Below are positions 1 through 6,869 of a stretch of DNA of 13,063 bases, in pieces. The stretch's first letter is position 1, and every line of letters starts with the position of its first letter. The notes under the pieces were generated by a model that saw only the letters and a list, made by a program, of their open reading frames with translations, was not told the DNA's origin and did no database searches. The stretch spans positions 1-13,063 of the forward strand of contig JAUWSD010000010.1 of NCBI GenBank assembly GCA_030610225.1. The letters are read 5' to 3'. A program made the translations under genes and the position numbers. The stretch is from Chloroflexota bacterium. Its GTDB lineage: Bacteria; Chloroflexota; Anaerolineae; Anaerolineales; UBA11579.

Positions 1-345
1 ATAGAAGAAGGATTTATCAAAGTAAAACCAGATGCAAAATATTTGATCCAACATGCTGAGTATGGTTTCACGGCCAACCTCCCGTTGGAGATAGTCCGGG
101 CTGATAATTTCCTACTGGCAACTCACTTTGAGGGAGAACCCATCACCCCTGAACACGGTTATCCCCTTCGCGGGATCATTGGAAACATTGTGGACAGAGA
201 TGATATTGTGGTGCCATATTTTTGGAAAGGTGCCAAATGGCTGCGCGGCTTGGAATTCAAGGTAGATGACCAGCTGGGCTTTTGGGAGCAGGCTGGATAT
301 CATAATGATGCGGATGTATGGCGGGAAGAGCGCTTCAGCGGATAA
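1..345 (+). CDS. Sulfite-oxidase-like molybdopterin oxidoreductase, C-terminal part (5' truncated)
   Basis: The frame is open from base 1 to a TAA at 343-345, so the gene begins before the window and about 114 C-terminal residues are visible. They read like the end of the oxidoreductase molybdopterin-binding domain (the sulfite oxidase/YedY fold): HAEYGFTANLPLE, a GEPITPEHGYPLRG stretch, then a W-K-x-A-K-W-L-R-G motif and the terminal GFWEQAGYHNDADVWREER block. Family members are molybdenum-cofactor enzymes that reduce or oxidise small oxyanions or sulfoxides; the actual substrate cannot be read from this fragment. The Cys that ligates Mo in this family lies upstream, outside the window. The spacer between PLRG and FWKGAKW seems a few residues longer than I recall for relatives. 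An internal TTG at 43-45 is in frame but is not the real start, because homologous sequence continues upstream of it. The esterase gene starts 2 nt after this stop. Confidence 0.85.
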   Translation: MEEGFIKVKPDAKYLIQHAEYGFTANLPLEIVRADNFLLATHFEGEPITPEHGYPLRGIIGNIVDRDDIVVPYFWKGAKWLRGLEFKVDDQLGFWEQAGYHNDADVWREERFSG

Positions 346-347
346 GA

Positions 348-1280
348 ATGAGATTCATTAAAGATATATCTAGAATTGCGGTCGTCATTACGGCTGCAGT
401 ATTCATATCAGTTTTAACTGCGTGTGGTCCCACATTAGCTGAAAATTCAGCGGAACCCACTCAGACAGCTTCCGCTGTCCAAACGGAAACACAAACGCCC
501 CTCGCCCCTACCCAAACAGTCGCTCCCACTTCGACAAATACACCAGTGCCACCTCCAACAACCGAAGCATGCCTTCTTGTTAAAGGACAGATCCTCGAAG
601 ATGGAATATTTGTAGGAGGAATGTCCGGGCCGATGAATTTCAATATTTATTTGCCGCCCTGCTACGATGAACTGCCTGAGCGGGAATTTCCGATCCTGTA
701 TTTGCTTCACGGCAAGGATTATGGAAAAGACCAATGGGGAGACTTAGGACTGATCTCAACCGCAAACGAAATGATCGCAGCAGAACAAATTTCCCCTATT
801 ATCATAGTCCTGCCTGAAGACCTGGGCTCTGAATATCCTGATGAGGACTTTTTTGAGGATGATCTGATCAATGATGTGATGCCTTATATTGAAGATAATT
901 ATCGTGTGAAAGAGGGAGCTGAGAATAGGGCGCTGGGTGGATTATCACGCGGAGCAGGTTGGACATTTTATATTGGATTGAACAACCCTGAGATGTTCTC
1001 GGCATTGGGGATGCACAGCCTGGCGATTTTTAATTCACTGGAAGAAGGCGAATATCAGAGCTGGTTGGACGAGATCAAACCTGATGATATGCCAAATATC
1101 TATATCGACTACGGTGGTGAAGAGTTTGATCTGCTAAAGAATACGATCTCAGAATTCATAGAGCAATTGGAAGGCAGGGGTTTTGAATACGATTTCAATG
1201 TTTTCCCCGGCGCGCACGATAAAGCCTATTGGAGTTCTAATATAGAAAGGTACCTCTTGTTTTATTCACGAGACTGGTGA
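348..1280 (+). CDS. Lipoprotein esterase, alpha/beta-hydrolase (putative esterase / Fes-like family)
   Basis: This is a 310-residue secreted lipoprotein. Residues 1-26 form a signal peptide ending in the lipobox LTAC, so Cys26 should be lipidated. Residues 38-72 are a Thr/Pro/Gln-rich linker, and the rest is an esterase-type alpha/beta hydrolase (PF00756-like). The oxyanion strand is ILYLLHGKDYG. The nucleophile elbow is GLSRG with Ser200. The likely catalytic His is His290 in PGAHDKAYW. The acidic member probably lies in the IDYGGEEFD segment (254-261), but I cannot assign the exact residue. Such enzymes hydrolyse esters of carbohydrates, phenolic acids or siderophores; no substrate can be inferred here. 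I chose the ATG at 348 over an in-frame ATG at 318 because it places the signal peptide at the N-terminus and avoids a 28-nt overlap with the upstream gene. The 2-nt gap suggests co-transcription with the oxidoreductase. A strong terminator follows. Confidence 0.88.
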   Translation: MRFIKDISRIAVVITAAVFISVLTACGPTLAENSAEPTQTASAVQTETQTPLAPTQTVAPTSTNTPVPPPTTEACLLVKGQILEDGIFVGGMSGPMNFNIYLPPCYDELPEREFPILYLLHGKDYGKDQWGDLGLISTANEMIAAEQISPIIIVLPEDLGSEYPDEDFFEDDLINDVMPYIEDNYRVKEGAENRALGGLSRGAGWTFYIGLNNPEMFSALGMHSLAIFNSLEEGEYQSWLDEIKPDDMPNIYIDYGGEEFDLLKNTISEFIEQLEGRGFEYDFNVFPGAHDKAYWSSNIERYLLFYSRDW

Positions 1281-1290
1281 TAGATTAACA

Positions 1291-1320
1291 AAAAACGACT
1301 GGCAAAGGCCAGTCGTTTTT
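1291..1320 (+). terminator. Bidirectional rho-independent terminator
   Basis: A perfect 13-bp inverted repeat (1291-1303 with 1308-1320) encloses an AAAG loop. The GC core ACTGGC/GCCAGT is flanked by an A-run on the left and a T-run on the right, so it can terminate transcription from either side. It begins 10 nt after the esterase stop and also lies downstream of the convergent glutamate dehydrogenase gene. Confidence 0.93.
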
Positions 1321-1336
1321 ATTTCAGATATGATGT

Positions 1337-1359
1337 GGAGTTTTGCTATACAAAACTCC
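1337..1359. repeat. Perfect 9-bp inverted repeat (hairpin) between convergent genes
   Basis: GGAGTTTTG (1337-1345) pairs perfectly with CAAAACTCC (1351-1359) around a 5-nt CTATA loop. It is the second of three adjacent hairpins between the esterase and glutamate dehydrogenase. Neither side has a clear T-tract, so it is better read as an mRNA 3'-end stabilising structure or auxiliary terminator than as a canonical terminator. Confidence 0.6.
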
Positions 1360-1362
1360 TAA

Positions 1363-1392
1363 GAAACAAATTCAGTTTACTAAATTTGTTTC
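1363..1392 (-). repeat. Perfect 10-bp inverted repeat just after the glutamate dehydrogenase stop
   Basis: GAAACAAATT (1363-1372) pairs with AATTTGTTTC (1383-1392) around a 10-nt loop. On the minus strand the hairpin starts 1 nt after the TAG stop of glutamate dehydrogenase. The stem is AT-rich and is not followed by a run of U, so it probably protects or pauses the 3' end, with termination at the stronger hairpin at 1291-1320. Confidence 0.5.
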
Positions 1393-1393
1393 A

Positions 1394-2647
1394 CTATGCC
1401 CAACCACGAAGGCTAACAGCCTCTGCTACACGGTTGATAGCAACCATATATGCAGCCAATCGGCTATGGACTTTGTGTTCCTCGCGGGTCTTGTGGACTG
1501 CGTGGAAAGCACTGGTCATCTTCTTGTCGAGTCGTTCATGCACTGTTTCGAGATCCCAGTAGTAGTCATAAGCGTTCTGAACCATCTCAAAGTACGAAAC
1601 AGTTACGCCGCCAGCGTTAGCCAGGAAGTCTGGAATAATATAAACGCCGTTCTTGTATAGAATCAGGTCTGCTTCTGGTGATGTTGGGCCGTTTGCCAGC
1701 TCAACACTGATCTTGGCTTTGATGTTCTCTGCGTTTGAAGCAGTGATCACAGATTCAAGAGCTGAGGGGAACAGGACATCTACATCAAGTTCCAGAAGCT
1801 CTTCGTTGGTGATCTCTTTTGATCCAGGGAAGCCGCCTACTTTGCCGGTTTCCTTTTTGAATTTGAAAACCTCTTCGTAAAGCATTCCATCCGGGTTATA
1901 GATGCCGCCGCGTGAGTCTGATACAGCAACGATCTTCATCCCAAAGAGTTCTTCTGCCAGCATGTGAGCAAATGAGCCAGCATTTCCGTACCCCTGGATC
2001 GCACCAGTTGCACCTTTGAGCTCAACGTTTAATAAATTTGCTGCTTCACGAAGGCAGAACATCCCACCGCGTGCTGTTGCATCGCCGCGGCCTGCAGACC
2101 CGCCCAGTGGCAGTGGTTTACCGGTGATAACACCAAACTCATTCTGGCCTTTAAGGAAAGAAAATTCGTCCATCATCCAGGCCATGATCTGTGGTGTTGT
2201 ATATACATCTGGTGCTGGGGAGTCTTTTTCAAGACCAATAATTCGTCCAACCTGACGGATATATGCACGGCTTAATCGCTCAAGCTCGCCCATTGAAAGT
2301 TTGCGTGGATCACAGATGATACCACCCTTGCCACCGCCAAGCGGAATATCAACAACTGCACATTTCCAAGTCATCCATGCAGCAAGTGCGCGGACTGTGT
2401 CAATCGTCTCTTCCCAGTGGAAGCGAATTCCACCTTTCGTTGGACCACGCGCATCGTTATACTGTACCCTGAAACCCTGGAATATCTGGGTTGAGCCATC
2501 GTCCATGCGGACAGGTAGAGTTACATGAAGTTCACGCAGGGGTGTCCTGAGAAGTTTATGGATAGCTGGGTCGAGCTTTAACTGCTCTGCAGCTTCATCC
2601 AACTGTGCCTGTGCGACCTTAAAAGGGTTTAAAGCTTTTTCTGTCAT
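1394..2647 (-). CDS. gdhA: Glutamate dehydrogenase (Glu/Leu/Phe/Val dehydrogenase family)
   Basis: This 417-residue cytoplasmic enzyme matches the usual length of hexameric bacterial and archaeal glutamate dehydrogenases. It interconverts glutamate with 2-oxoglutarate plus ammonium, using NAD(P)(H). The substrate-binding lysines are in RGPTKGGIRFH (Lys71) and MTWKCAVV (Lys95). The active-site signature PLGGGKGGI (102-110) holds the catalytic Lys107, and APDV (145-148) holds the conserved Asp147. The Rossmann dinucleotide-binding motif GYGNAG is at 219-224, followed by an Asp-Ser pair (VAVSDSRGG) at the end of the next strand. I do not assign NAD versus NADP preference from this. The ATG is supported by a strong Shine-Dalgarno sequence, GGAGGAAG, 4 nt upstream. 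The gene sits 250 nt downstream of the protease gene, so it probably has its own promoter. Specificity for glutamate rather than another amino acid is inferred from overall similarity. Confidence 0.95.
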   Translation of the reverse strand: MTEKALNPFKVAQAQLDEAAEQLKLDPAIHKLLRTPLRELHVTLPVRMDDGSTQIFQGFRVQYNDARGPTKGGIRFHWEETIDTVRALAAWMTWKCAVVDIPLGGGKGGIICDPRKLSMGELERLSRAYIRQVGRIIGLEKDSPAPDVYTTPQIMAWMMDEFSFLKGQNEFGVITGKPLPLGGSAGRGDATARGGMFCLREAANLLNVELKGATGAIQGYGNAGSFAHMLAEELFGMKIVAVSDSRGGIYNPDGMLYEEVFKFKKETGKVGGFPGSKEITNEELLELDVDVLFPSALESVITASNAENIKAKISVELANGPTSPEADLILYKNGVYIIPDFLANAGGVTVSYFEMVQNAYDYYWDLETVHERLDKKMTSAFHAVHKTREEHKVHSRLAAYMVAINRVAEAVSLRGWA

Positions 2648-2743
2648 TACTTCCTCCAGTAATTTTTGATGAGAATTTAGTTATTTAAATTCCCGGTACT
2701 ACAGGTAAAAGATTTTAATGAACAAATCAACTTAAAATATAGA

Positions 2744-2765
2744 CGGGTACCTCGGAAGGAACCCG
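2744..2765 (-). terminator. Candidate terminator or leader hairpin upstream of glutamate dehydrogenase
   Basis: CGGGTACC (2744-2751) pairs with GGAACCCG (2758-2765) with one A:A mismatch and a 6-nt loop. On the minus strand it is followed by TCTATATTTT, a modest U-rich tail. It lies about 135 nt after the protease stop and about 100 nt before the glutamate dehydrogenase start. It could end the protease transcript or act as a leader structure. The rest of 2648-2900 is AT-rich with no convincing ORF. Confidence 0.45.
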
Positions 2766-2900
2766 CCTGGGCAAACTTGTTTATTCTAATTTGGATGATT
2801 TGATTTACACCCATGATTTCAATCTCTATTTAAATTGATTAAACGCACCATAATATTACCTCAATCAAGACTGGCGTCAAGAGTGGAGGTTCTTATCAAA

Positions 2901-4406
2901 TTAATCCGCTGAAAAGACGATAAAATCTTCAAAAGAGACCGTGAACCCACCAAGATCCCAGGTTTCTGCGATCACACCAACATCACCATCTAAGAAACTG
3001 TTGTCATTCACTGAAATCAGCACAGTTCCATCAACGGCAAGAGCAAGCTCATCGCCAATGCAGGATGCGAAAATCTCAAAAGAGCCAGAGCTGGGGAACA
3101 GGTCGGTTCCATACCACTCATCAATAACCTCATATTCCCCAGCGACATATTTAAAGATCCAAAAATAGCCGTCTTCTGAAACCTCAAGTCCATAAAAATT
3201 GTCTATATCCTGATAACGGCATATAAGACCAAAGGAGGCATCTCCAACAGGTTCGTCAATATGTACAAAGGCGCTTAATATCACATCGGTGAACCATAGT
3301 CCGGGGTTATTCCATTCAAAATAATTTGCTTCAAATAAACTGATCTGCATATCACCGCTTATAAATTCAATCCTGGTTGTATCGCCGTCCCACTCAATCC
3401 AGCCTGAGTCTGGCGGCTCAAAATAATCCTCAAAGAGAACACCAGTGTCCTGCGGGATTTCAGCAGTCTCGCCAGAAGACGCGATTCCAACAATGCTAAC
3501 TTCGCCATTTTCAGCAGCCTGGATCAAAGGCATGGCGAGGTTTATCGGGCGTAGGGCGTTGATGAATCCGCCGGTGGGAACACAGCTGTCCTGGTCGTTG
3601 ACATATCCATCTTTGTTAGTGTCTGCAAGCACGCGGCAGTCAACGAACTGGTCGTCACCACCATAACCGAGCTGGGTTGGAACACCGATCAGCCGGCCTT
3701 CAGAATCAACTGCGAGACCGCCTGAGTTTCCACCTGCAATAGTGGCATTGGTTTTGATGAATGCTCTATCTCCATATGCAGGGTCCTGGGTAAAACCACT
3801 GACCTCTCCGGCTGTAAGCGTGATGGTTGCTCCACCAATCCCGGGGTAACCGAGGATTGTTATTGCTTCTCCGAGGATCAACGAATCTGCGTCGCCAAGG
3901 GGAACGAAGGGGAGATCAAGATCGTTTTTATCGATCGGATTGAAATCGTAGTCTGCTGTGATCTGCAACACAGCAATATCAAGCGCTTCGTCTGCCTGCA
4001 GCACTTCAACGGTATACATGTCAACAGGGGGTTTATCATCTTCAACTGTCAGCGCAATAGTCAGGGCGTCAACCGGGAAGTATTTATCCGGTAATACAAC
4101 ATGAGCATTGGTGAGGATTAAACCATCAGCAGATATGATTGTGCCGGAACCGGTCCAACCCATATAGTAAGTGTCTTCTTCCAGATACCATGCAGTAATT
4201 TGAACAACAGATTCGAAGGGTACCAAAATTAAATCTGAATCAGATACCGTTGTTCCATCCTGGTCTTCGTTTGTGGAGGTAGAGCCGTCTCCTTTTTGGG
4301 AGAGGAACCAGGCCCCGCCGCCGAATATGACCACACCGGCCAAGCAGGCTAAAGCAACCACAAGCACACCGATCACTATCCATTGTCGTTTGTCTTGAAC
4401 ATTCAT
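2901..4406 (-). CDS. Membrane-anchored trypsin-like serine protease with EF-hand-like loop and jelly-roll C-terminal domain
   Basis: The protein has 501 residues. An N-terminal membrane anchor (about 9-35) is followed by an acidic Ser/Thr linker and an HtrA-like trypsin domain (about 65-305). The triad is visible as His102 (LTNAHVV), Asp143 (EALDIAVLQI) and Ser228 (GGNSGGLAVDSEG). Between Ser228 and the last part of the domain is an insert with an exact EF-hand-type calcium loop, DTNKDGYVNDQD (262-273), bracketed by Cys257 and Cys275. There is no PDZ domain. Instead, residues about 322-501 resemble a LamG/DUF1080-like beta jelly roll (FEDYFEPPDSGW, FGLICRYQDIDNFYGLEVS, LALAVDGT). With the anchor, this predicts an extracytoplasmic protease, perhaps for quality control or surface-protein processing, with the jelly roll binding polymer or substrate (inference). 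AGGAG lies 8 nt before the ATG. The aminotransferase gene ends 61 nt upstream. Confidence 0.9.
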   Translation of the reverse strand: MNVQDKRQWIVIGVLVVALACLAGVVIFGGGAWFLSQKGDGSTSTNEDQDGTTVSDSDLILVPFESVVQITAWYLEEDTYYMGWTGSGTIISADGLILTNAHVVLPDKYFPVDALTIALTVEDDKPPVDMYTVEVLQADEALDIAVLQITADYDFNPIDKNDLDLPFVPLGDADSLILGEAITILGYPGIGGATITLTAGEVSGFTQDPAYGDRAFIKTNATIAGGNSGGLAVDSEGRLIGVPTQLGYGGDDQFVDCRVLADTNKDGYVNDQDSCVPTGGFINALRPINLAMPLIQAAENGEVSIVGIASSGETAEIPQDTGVLFEDYFEPPDSGWIEWDGDTTRIEFISGDMQISLFEANYFEWNNPGLWFTDVILSAFVHIDEPVGDASFGLICRYQDIDNFYGLEVSEDGYFWIFKYVAGEYEVIDEWYGTDLFPSSGSFEIFASCIGDELALAVDGTVLISVNDNSFLDGDVGVIAETWDLGGFTVSFEDFIVFSAD

Positions 4407-4467
4407 GTATTAGGCTCCTAAGCCCTTGATAATTTATAAATAATTAGATCAATATATAGTCTAATAG

Positions 4468-5631
4468 TTATTTCTTTGATTCTATGAAGCTTTGAATTCT
4501 TTCAAGCGCTTCAGCGACCTCTTCATATGATGTGGCATAGCAGCAGCGTACATACCCTTCTCCGCCTGGCCCAAACGCTGAGCCTGGCACGACCGCCACG
4601 GAGTGTTCTTTCAGCAAACCCATAGCGAAATCGTCACCAGTCATACCTGTGCTGGTGATCTGCGGAAAAGCGTAGAAAGCACCGCGGGGCTCAAAGGTTT
4701 TAAGTCCCATGTCATTAAATCCGCTGACCATCAACTTTCTGCGCCGGTCATATTCATCGCGCATCGTGTCCACGTGGGGGCGCCCGATCTCGATCGCGCG
4801 CAGAGCGGCAGCTTGGCTCATGGTTGGGGCGGACATGATCGTATATTGATGAACCCGCAGCATTCCGGTCAGGATCTCAGCTGGAGCACAAACGTAACCA
4901 ACTCTCCAACCAGTCATGGCATAGTCTTTTGAGAAACCGCCAAGGAAGACAGTTCGCTCTTTCATTCCGGGGAGGGAGGGGAAGCATACATGTTCGGTTC
5001 CATAAACCAGCTGGTCATATATCTCATCTGAGATCACGATCAGGTCGTGTTTCTCTGCGATCTTTCCGATCTCGATCAGTGTTTCACGGGTGGCAACTGC
5101 GCCAGTGGGGTTATTTGGATATCCGATCAAAATTGCTTTTGTGCGGTCAGTGATAGCCGCTTCGATCGCTGCTGGGTCAGGCTGGAAATCGTTTTCAATA
5201 CTAGACGCTATCTCAACTGGAACACCACCAGCCAAAATTATCTCTGCCTGATAAGACACAAAGCAGGGGGTTGGGACGATCACTTCGTCTCCCTGGTCGA
5301 GCAGGGCGGTCATAGCCAGATAAAGTGCTTCAGAGACGCCAACGGTGATGATCATCTCGCTCATTGGGTCGTAGCTGACCTGGTATAAGTTTTCCAAATG
5401 TTTAGCAACTGCGCGTCTAAGTTCGACGGTGCCGGAGTTGGAGGTGTATTGGGTTTTCCCAGCGTTGATCGATTCAATTGCAGCGTCCATGATCGGGCGG
5501 GGCGTGATGAAATCCGGTTCGCCAACACCCAGGGAGATCACATCCGGCATTTCTGCCAGAATATCAAAGAACTTTCTAATGCCTGAAGGAGGAAGCCCAG
5601 CAACACGTTGAGACAAGTACTTTTTCGACAT
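4468..5631 (-). CDS. Class I/II PLP-dependent aminotransferase
   Basis: A 387-residue cytoplasmic fold-type I aminotransferase of the aspartate/alanine/aromatic (I-gamma) branch. Visible motifs are SLGVGEPDF (33-41), YPNNPTG with Asn174, DEIYDQLVY with the pyridine-nitrogen Asp202 and the PLP-contacting Tyr205, the Schiff-base lysine Lys235 in GGFSKDYAMTGWRVGY, and the carboxylate-binding Arg362 in GYVRCCYATS. The length is normal for the family. It transfers an amino group between an amino acid and a 2-oxoacid. The donor and acceptor cannot be assigned, although a glutamate/2-oxoglutarate couple is typical and glutamate dehydrogenase is encoded nearby. The start ATG has only a weak, distant AAAGGA in front. 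It lies 49 nt after the nucleotidyltransferase stop and may share its transcript. Confidence 0.93.
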   Translation of the reverse strand: MSKKYLSQRVAGLPPSGIRKFFDILAEMPDVISLGVGEPDFITPRPIMDAAIESINAGKTQYTSNSGTVELRRAVAKHLENLYQVSYDPMSEMIITVGVSEALYLAMTALLDQGDEVIVPTPCFVSYQAEIILAGGVPVEIASSIENDFQPDPAAIEAAITDRTKAILIGYPNNPTGAVATRETLIEIGKIAEKHDLIVISDEIYDQLVYGTEHVCFPSLPGMKERTVFLGGFSKDYAMTGWRVGYVCAPAEILTGMLRVHQYTIMSAPTMSQAAALRAIEIGRPHVDTMRDEYDRRRKLMVSGFNDMGLKTFEPRGAFYAFPQITSTGMTGDDFAMGLLKEHSVAVVPGSAFGPGGEGYVRCCYATSYEEVAEALERIQSFIESKK

Positions 5632-5680
5632 ATTTTTGTAATCCTTTTTAGTAACTAAAAAACACTTGATTATTAAGAAA

Positions 5681-6691
5681 TTATTCTATGGTTGAATCGT
5701 CTCCAATATTTAATTGACCTTTAAAATTCCTGACCTGCGCCCGTTTTCCTATGATCGATCTTGTGAGCTCGGAGTTAGTTAAATGGGCACCCTCTTCAAG
5801 GATCGAATTATCAATACTGGAGTTTTCGATCACACAGTCAGCAGAGATGCTAACATTTGGCCCGATCATCGAGTTCTTTATTTTTGCAGACGTATGAATA
5901 TTTACGGGGGAATTTACTACCACACCCTCATCCAGAACCAGTTCATCGAGGTTGTTATGATATTTTTCAAGAAAGTACTGATTAGTTTCAAAGACCGCAT
6001 CAGGCGTACCGGCATCCATCCACACATCCACCGCCTGAGCCTTGATCCTCGCTCCACTATCGATCATGATGCTGATCGCATCTGCCAGGTAATGCTCGCC
6101 TTTCTTTGGATCGTGAGAGCTGATCTGGGTTTCTATGGCCGTGCGCAGATCCTCACCTTTGGAAAAATAATAATAACCAATGATCGCTAAGCGGTTATCG
6201 AAGTTATCCGGTTTCTCGATCAACTCATTGATATTCCCTGCTTCATTAACGCTCACAACACCAAAGCGCCTGGGGTCTTCAACCTCTTTAACCCAAACCA
6301 CTCCATCAGCTTCTTCAGGGTCGGGGAGGGTGATCTGCGAATCGATCAGGGTGTCCACAAACAGGATCATGGTTGGCCCAGAGAGATGGTCTTTGGCCAT
6401 ATAGACAGCATGGGACTGTCCCCGCAGTTCTTTCTGAACATAATAATGAGCCTTGATATTTGGGAAATAATCCTGCATGAAGGGCTTCACCTGCTCGCCC
6501 TGGTATCCGACAACGAAAGCGATTTCAGAATCATCCAGATCGGTTATCTGGGCAGTGATATCCAATACATGAGCCAAAACAGGTTTGCCAGCAGTGCTGA
6601 CCAGAGGCTTTGGCTTGCTCCATGTTTGGGGGCGCAGGCGCGAACCGTAACCTGCCATAGGGATGACTATATTCAACTTTTCTTTACCCAA
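5681..6691 (-). CDS. Sugar-phosphate nucleotidyltransferase with left-handed beta-helix C-terminus
   Basis: This 336-residue enzyme (from the preferred start) makes an NDP-sugar from NTP and a sugar 1-phosphate, as in the RmlA/GlmU/mannose-1-phosphate guanylyltransferase superfamily. The signature is PMAGYGSRLRPQTWSKPKP (11-29). The metal-binding region is FVDTLID around Asp113. EKP lies at 159-161 and DAGTPD at 226-231. Residues about 252-336 are hexapeptide-like repeats (VVNSPVNI, SAKIKNSMIG, SADCVIENSSI), a short left-handed beta helix. Neither base nor sugar specificity is readable. Three starts are possible: TTG at 6760 (no Shine-Dalgarno), ATG at 6721 (none) and TTG at 6691. The last has GGAGGAG just upstream and gives an N-terminus (MGKEKLNIVIPMAGYG) close to the family norm, so I chose it. 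The product probably feeds surface polysaccharide or nucleotide-sugar pools. Confidence 0.88.
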   Translation of the reverse strand: MGKEKLNIVIPMAGYGSRLRPQTWSKPKPLVSTAGKPVLAHVLDITAQITDLDDSEIAFVVGYQGEQVKPFMQDYFPNIKAHYYVQKELRGQSHAVYMAKDHLSGPTMILFVDTLIDSQITLPDPEEADGVVWVKEVEDPRRFGVVSVNEAGNINELIEKPDNFDNRLAIIGYYYFSKGEDLRTAIETQISSHDPKKGEHYLADAISIMIDSGARIKAQAVDVWMDAGTPDAVFETNQYFLEKYHNNLDELVLDEGVVVNSPVNIHTSAKIKNSMIGPNVSISADCVIENSSIDNSILEEGAHLTNSELTRSIIGKRAQVRNFKGQLNIGDDSTIE

Positions 6692-6694
6692 GAT

Positions 6695-6701
6695 CTCCTC
6701 C
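6695..6701 (-). promoter_or_regulatory. Ribosome binding site deciding a TTG start
   Basis: On the minus strand GGAGGAG precedes the TTG at 6689-6691 with 3 nt between (5 nt if GGAGG is taken as the core). It is the only good Shine-Dalgarno sequence near the N-terminus of the nucleotidyltransferase; the upstream ATG (6719-6721) and TTG (6758-6760) have none. It could instead be the codons for Leu-Glu-Glu in a longer protein. Confidence 0.55.
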
Positions 6702-6869
6702 AGTGGGGTTGGTAACTGCATACAGATTTTAACATCAAATGGCCTGTCATCGGACAGCAAATAGGGGGATCAGATTCTTAAAGAATTGTCTCATTCGCCA
6801 GAAAAATATTTTGAGCAAACTCAAATCATGGTAAGCTTAATTATCAAATTTTATTTGGAGCCGCAATCA

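Noticed and set aside
318..347. Upstream ATG for the esterase giving 10 extra residues
   Set aside because: It would overlap the upstream gene by 28 nt and put charged residues ahead of a clean lipoprotein signal peptide that begins at 348.
1653..2528. Several open frames on the + strand opposite glutamate dehydrogenase
   Set aside because: They have low-complexity, Ser/Pro-rich translations typical of antisense reading of a real gene, with no ribosome binding sites or recognisable domains.
3583..3625. Dockerin domain suggested by the DTNKDGYVNDQD sequence in the protease
   Set aside because: Dockerins have two such loops in about 60-70 residues; only one loop is present here, inside the protease domain.
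5080..5095. A third parS-like sequence (TGTTTCACG followed by degenerate bases) inside the aminotransferase gene
   Set aside because: Only the left half matches; about 12 of 16 positions agree and the palindrome is broken. It lies in coding sequence and is most likely chance.
5645..5661. Palindromic TTTTTAGTAACTAAAAA upstream of the aminotransferase
   Set aside because: The arms are A/T-rich with a 1-nt centre, so it cannot fold as a hairpin, and no other copy suggests an operator.
6786..6869. N-terminal extension of the deoxynucleoside kinase from TTG 6786 or ATG 6828
   Set aside because: The extension precedes the first strand of the fold, has no good ribbon of conservation or ribosome binding site, and the ATG at 6870 has GGAG at a normal distance.
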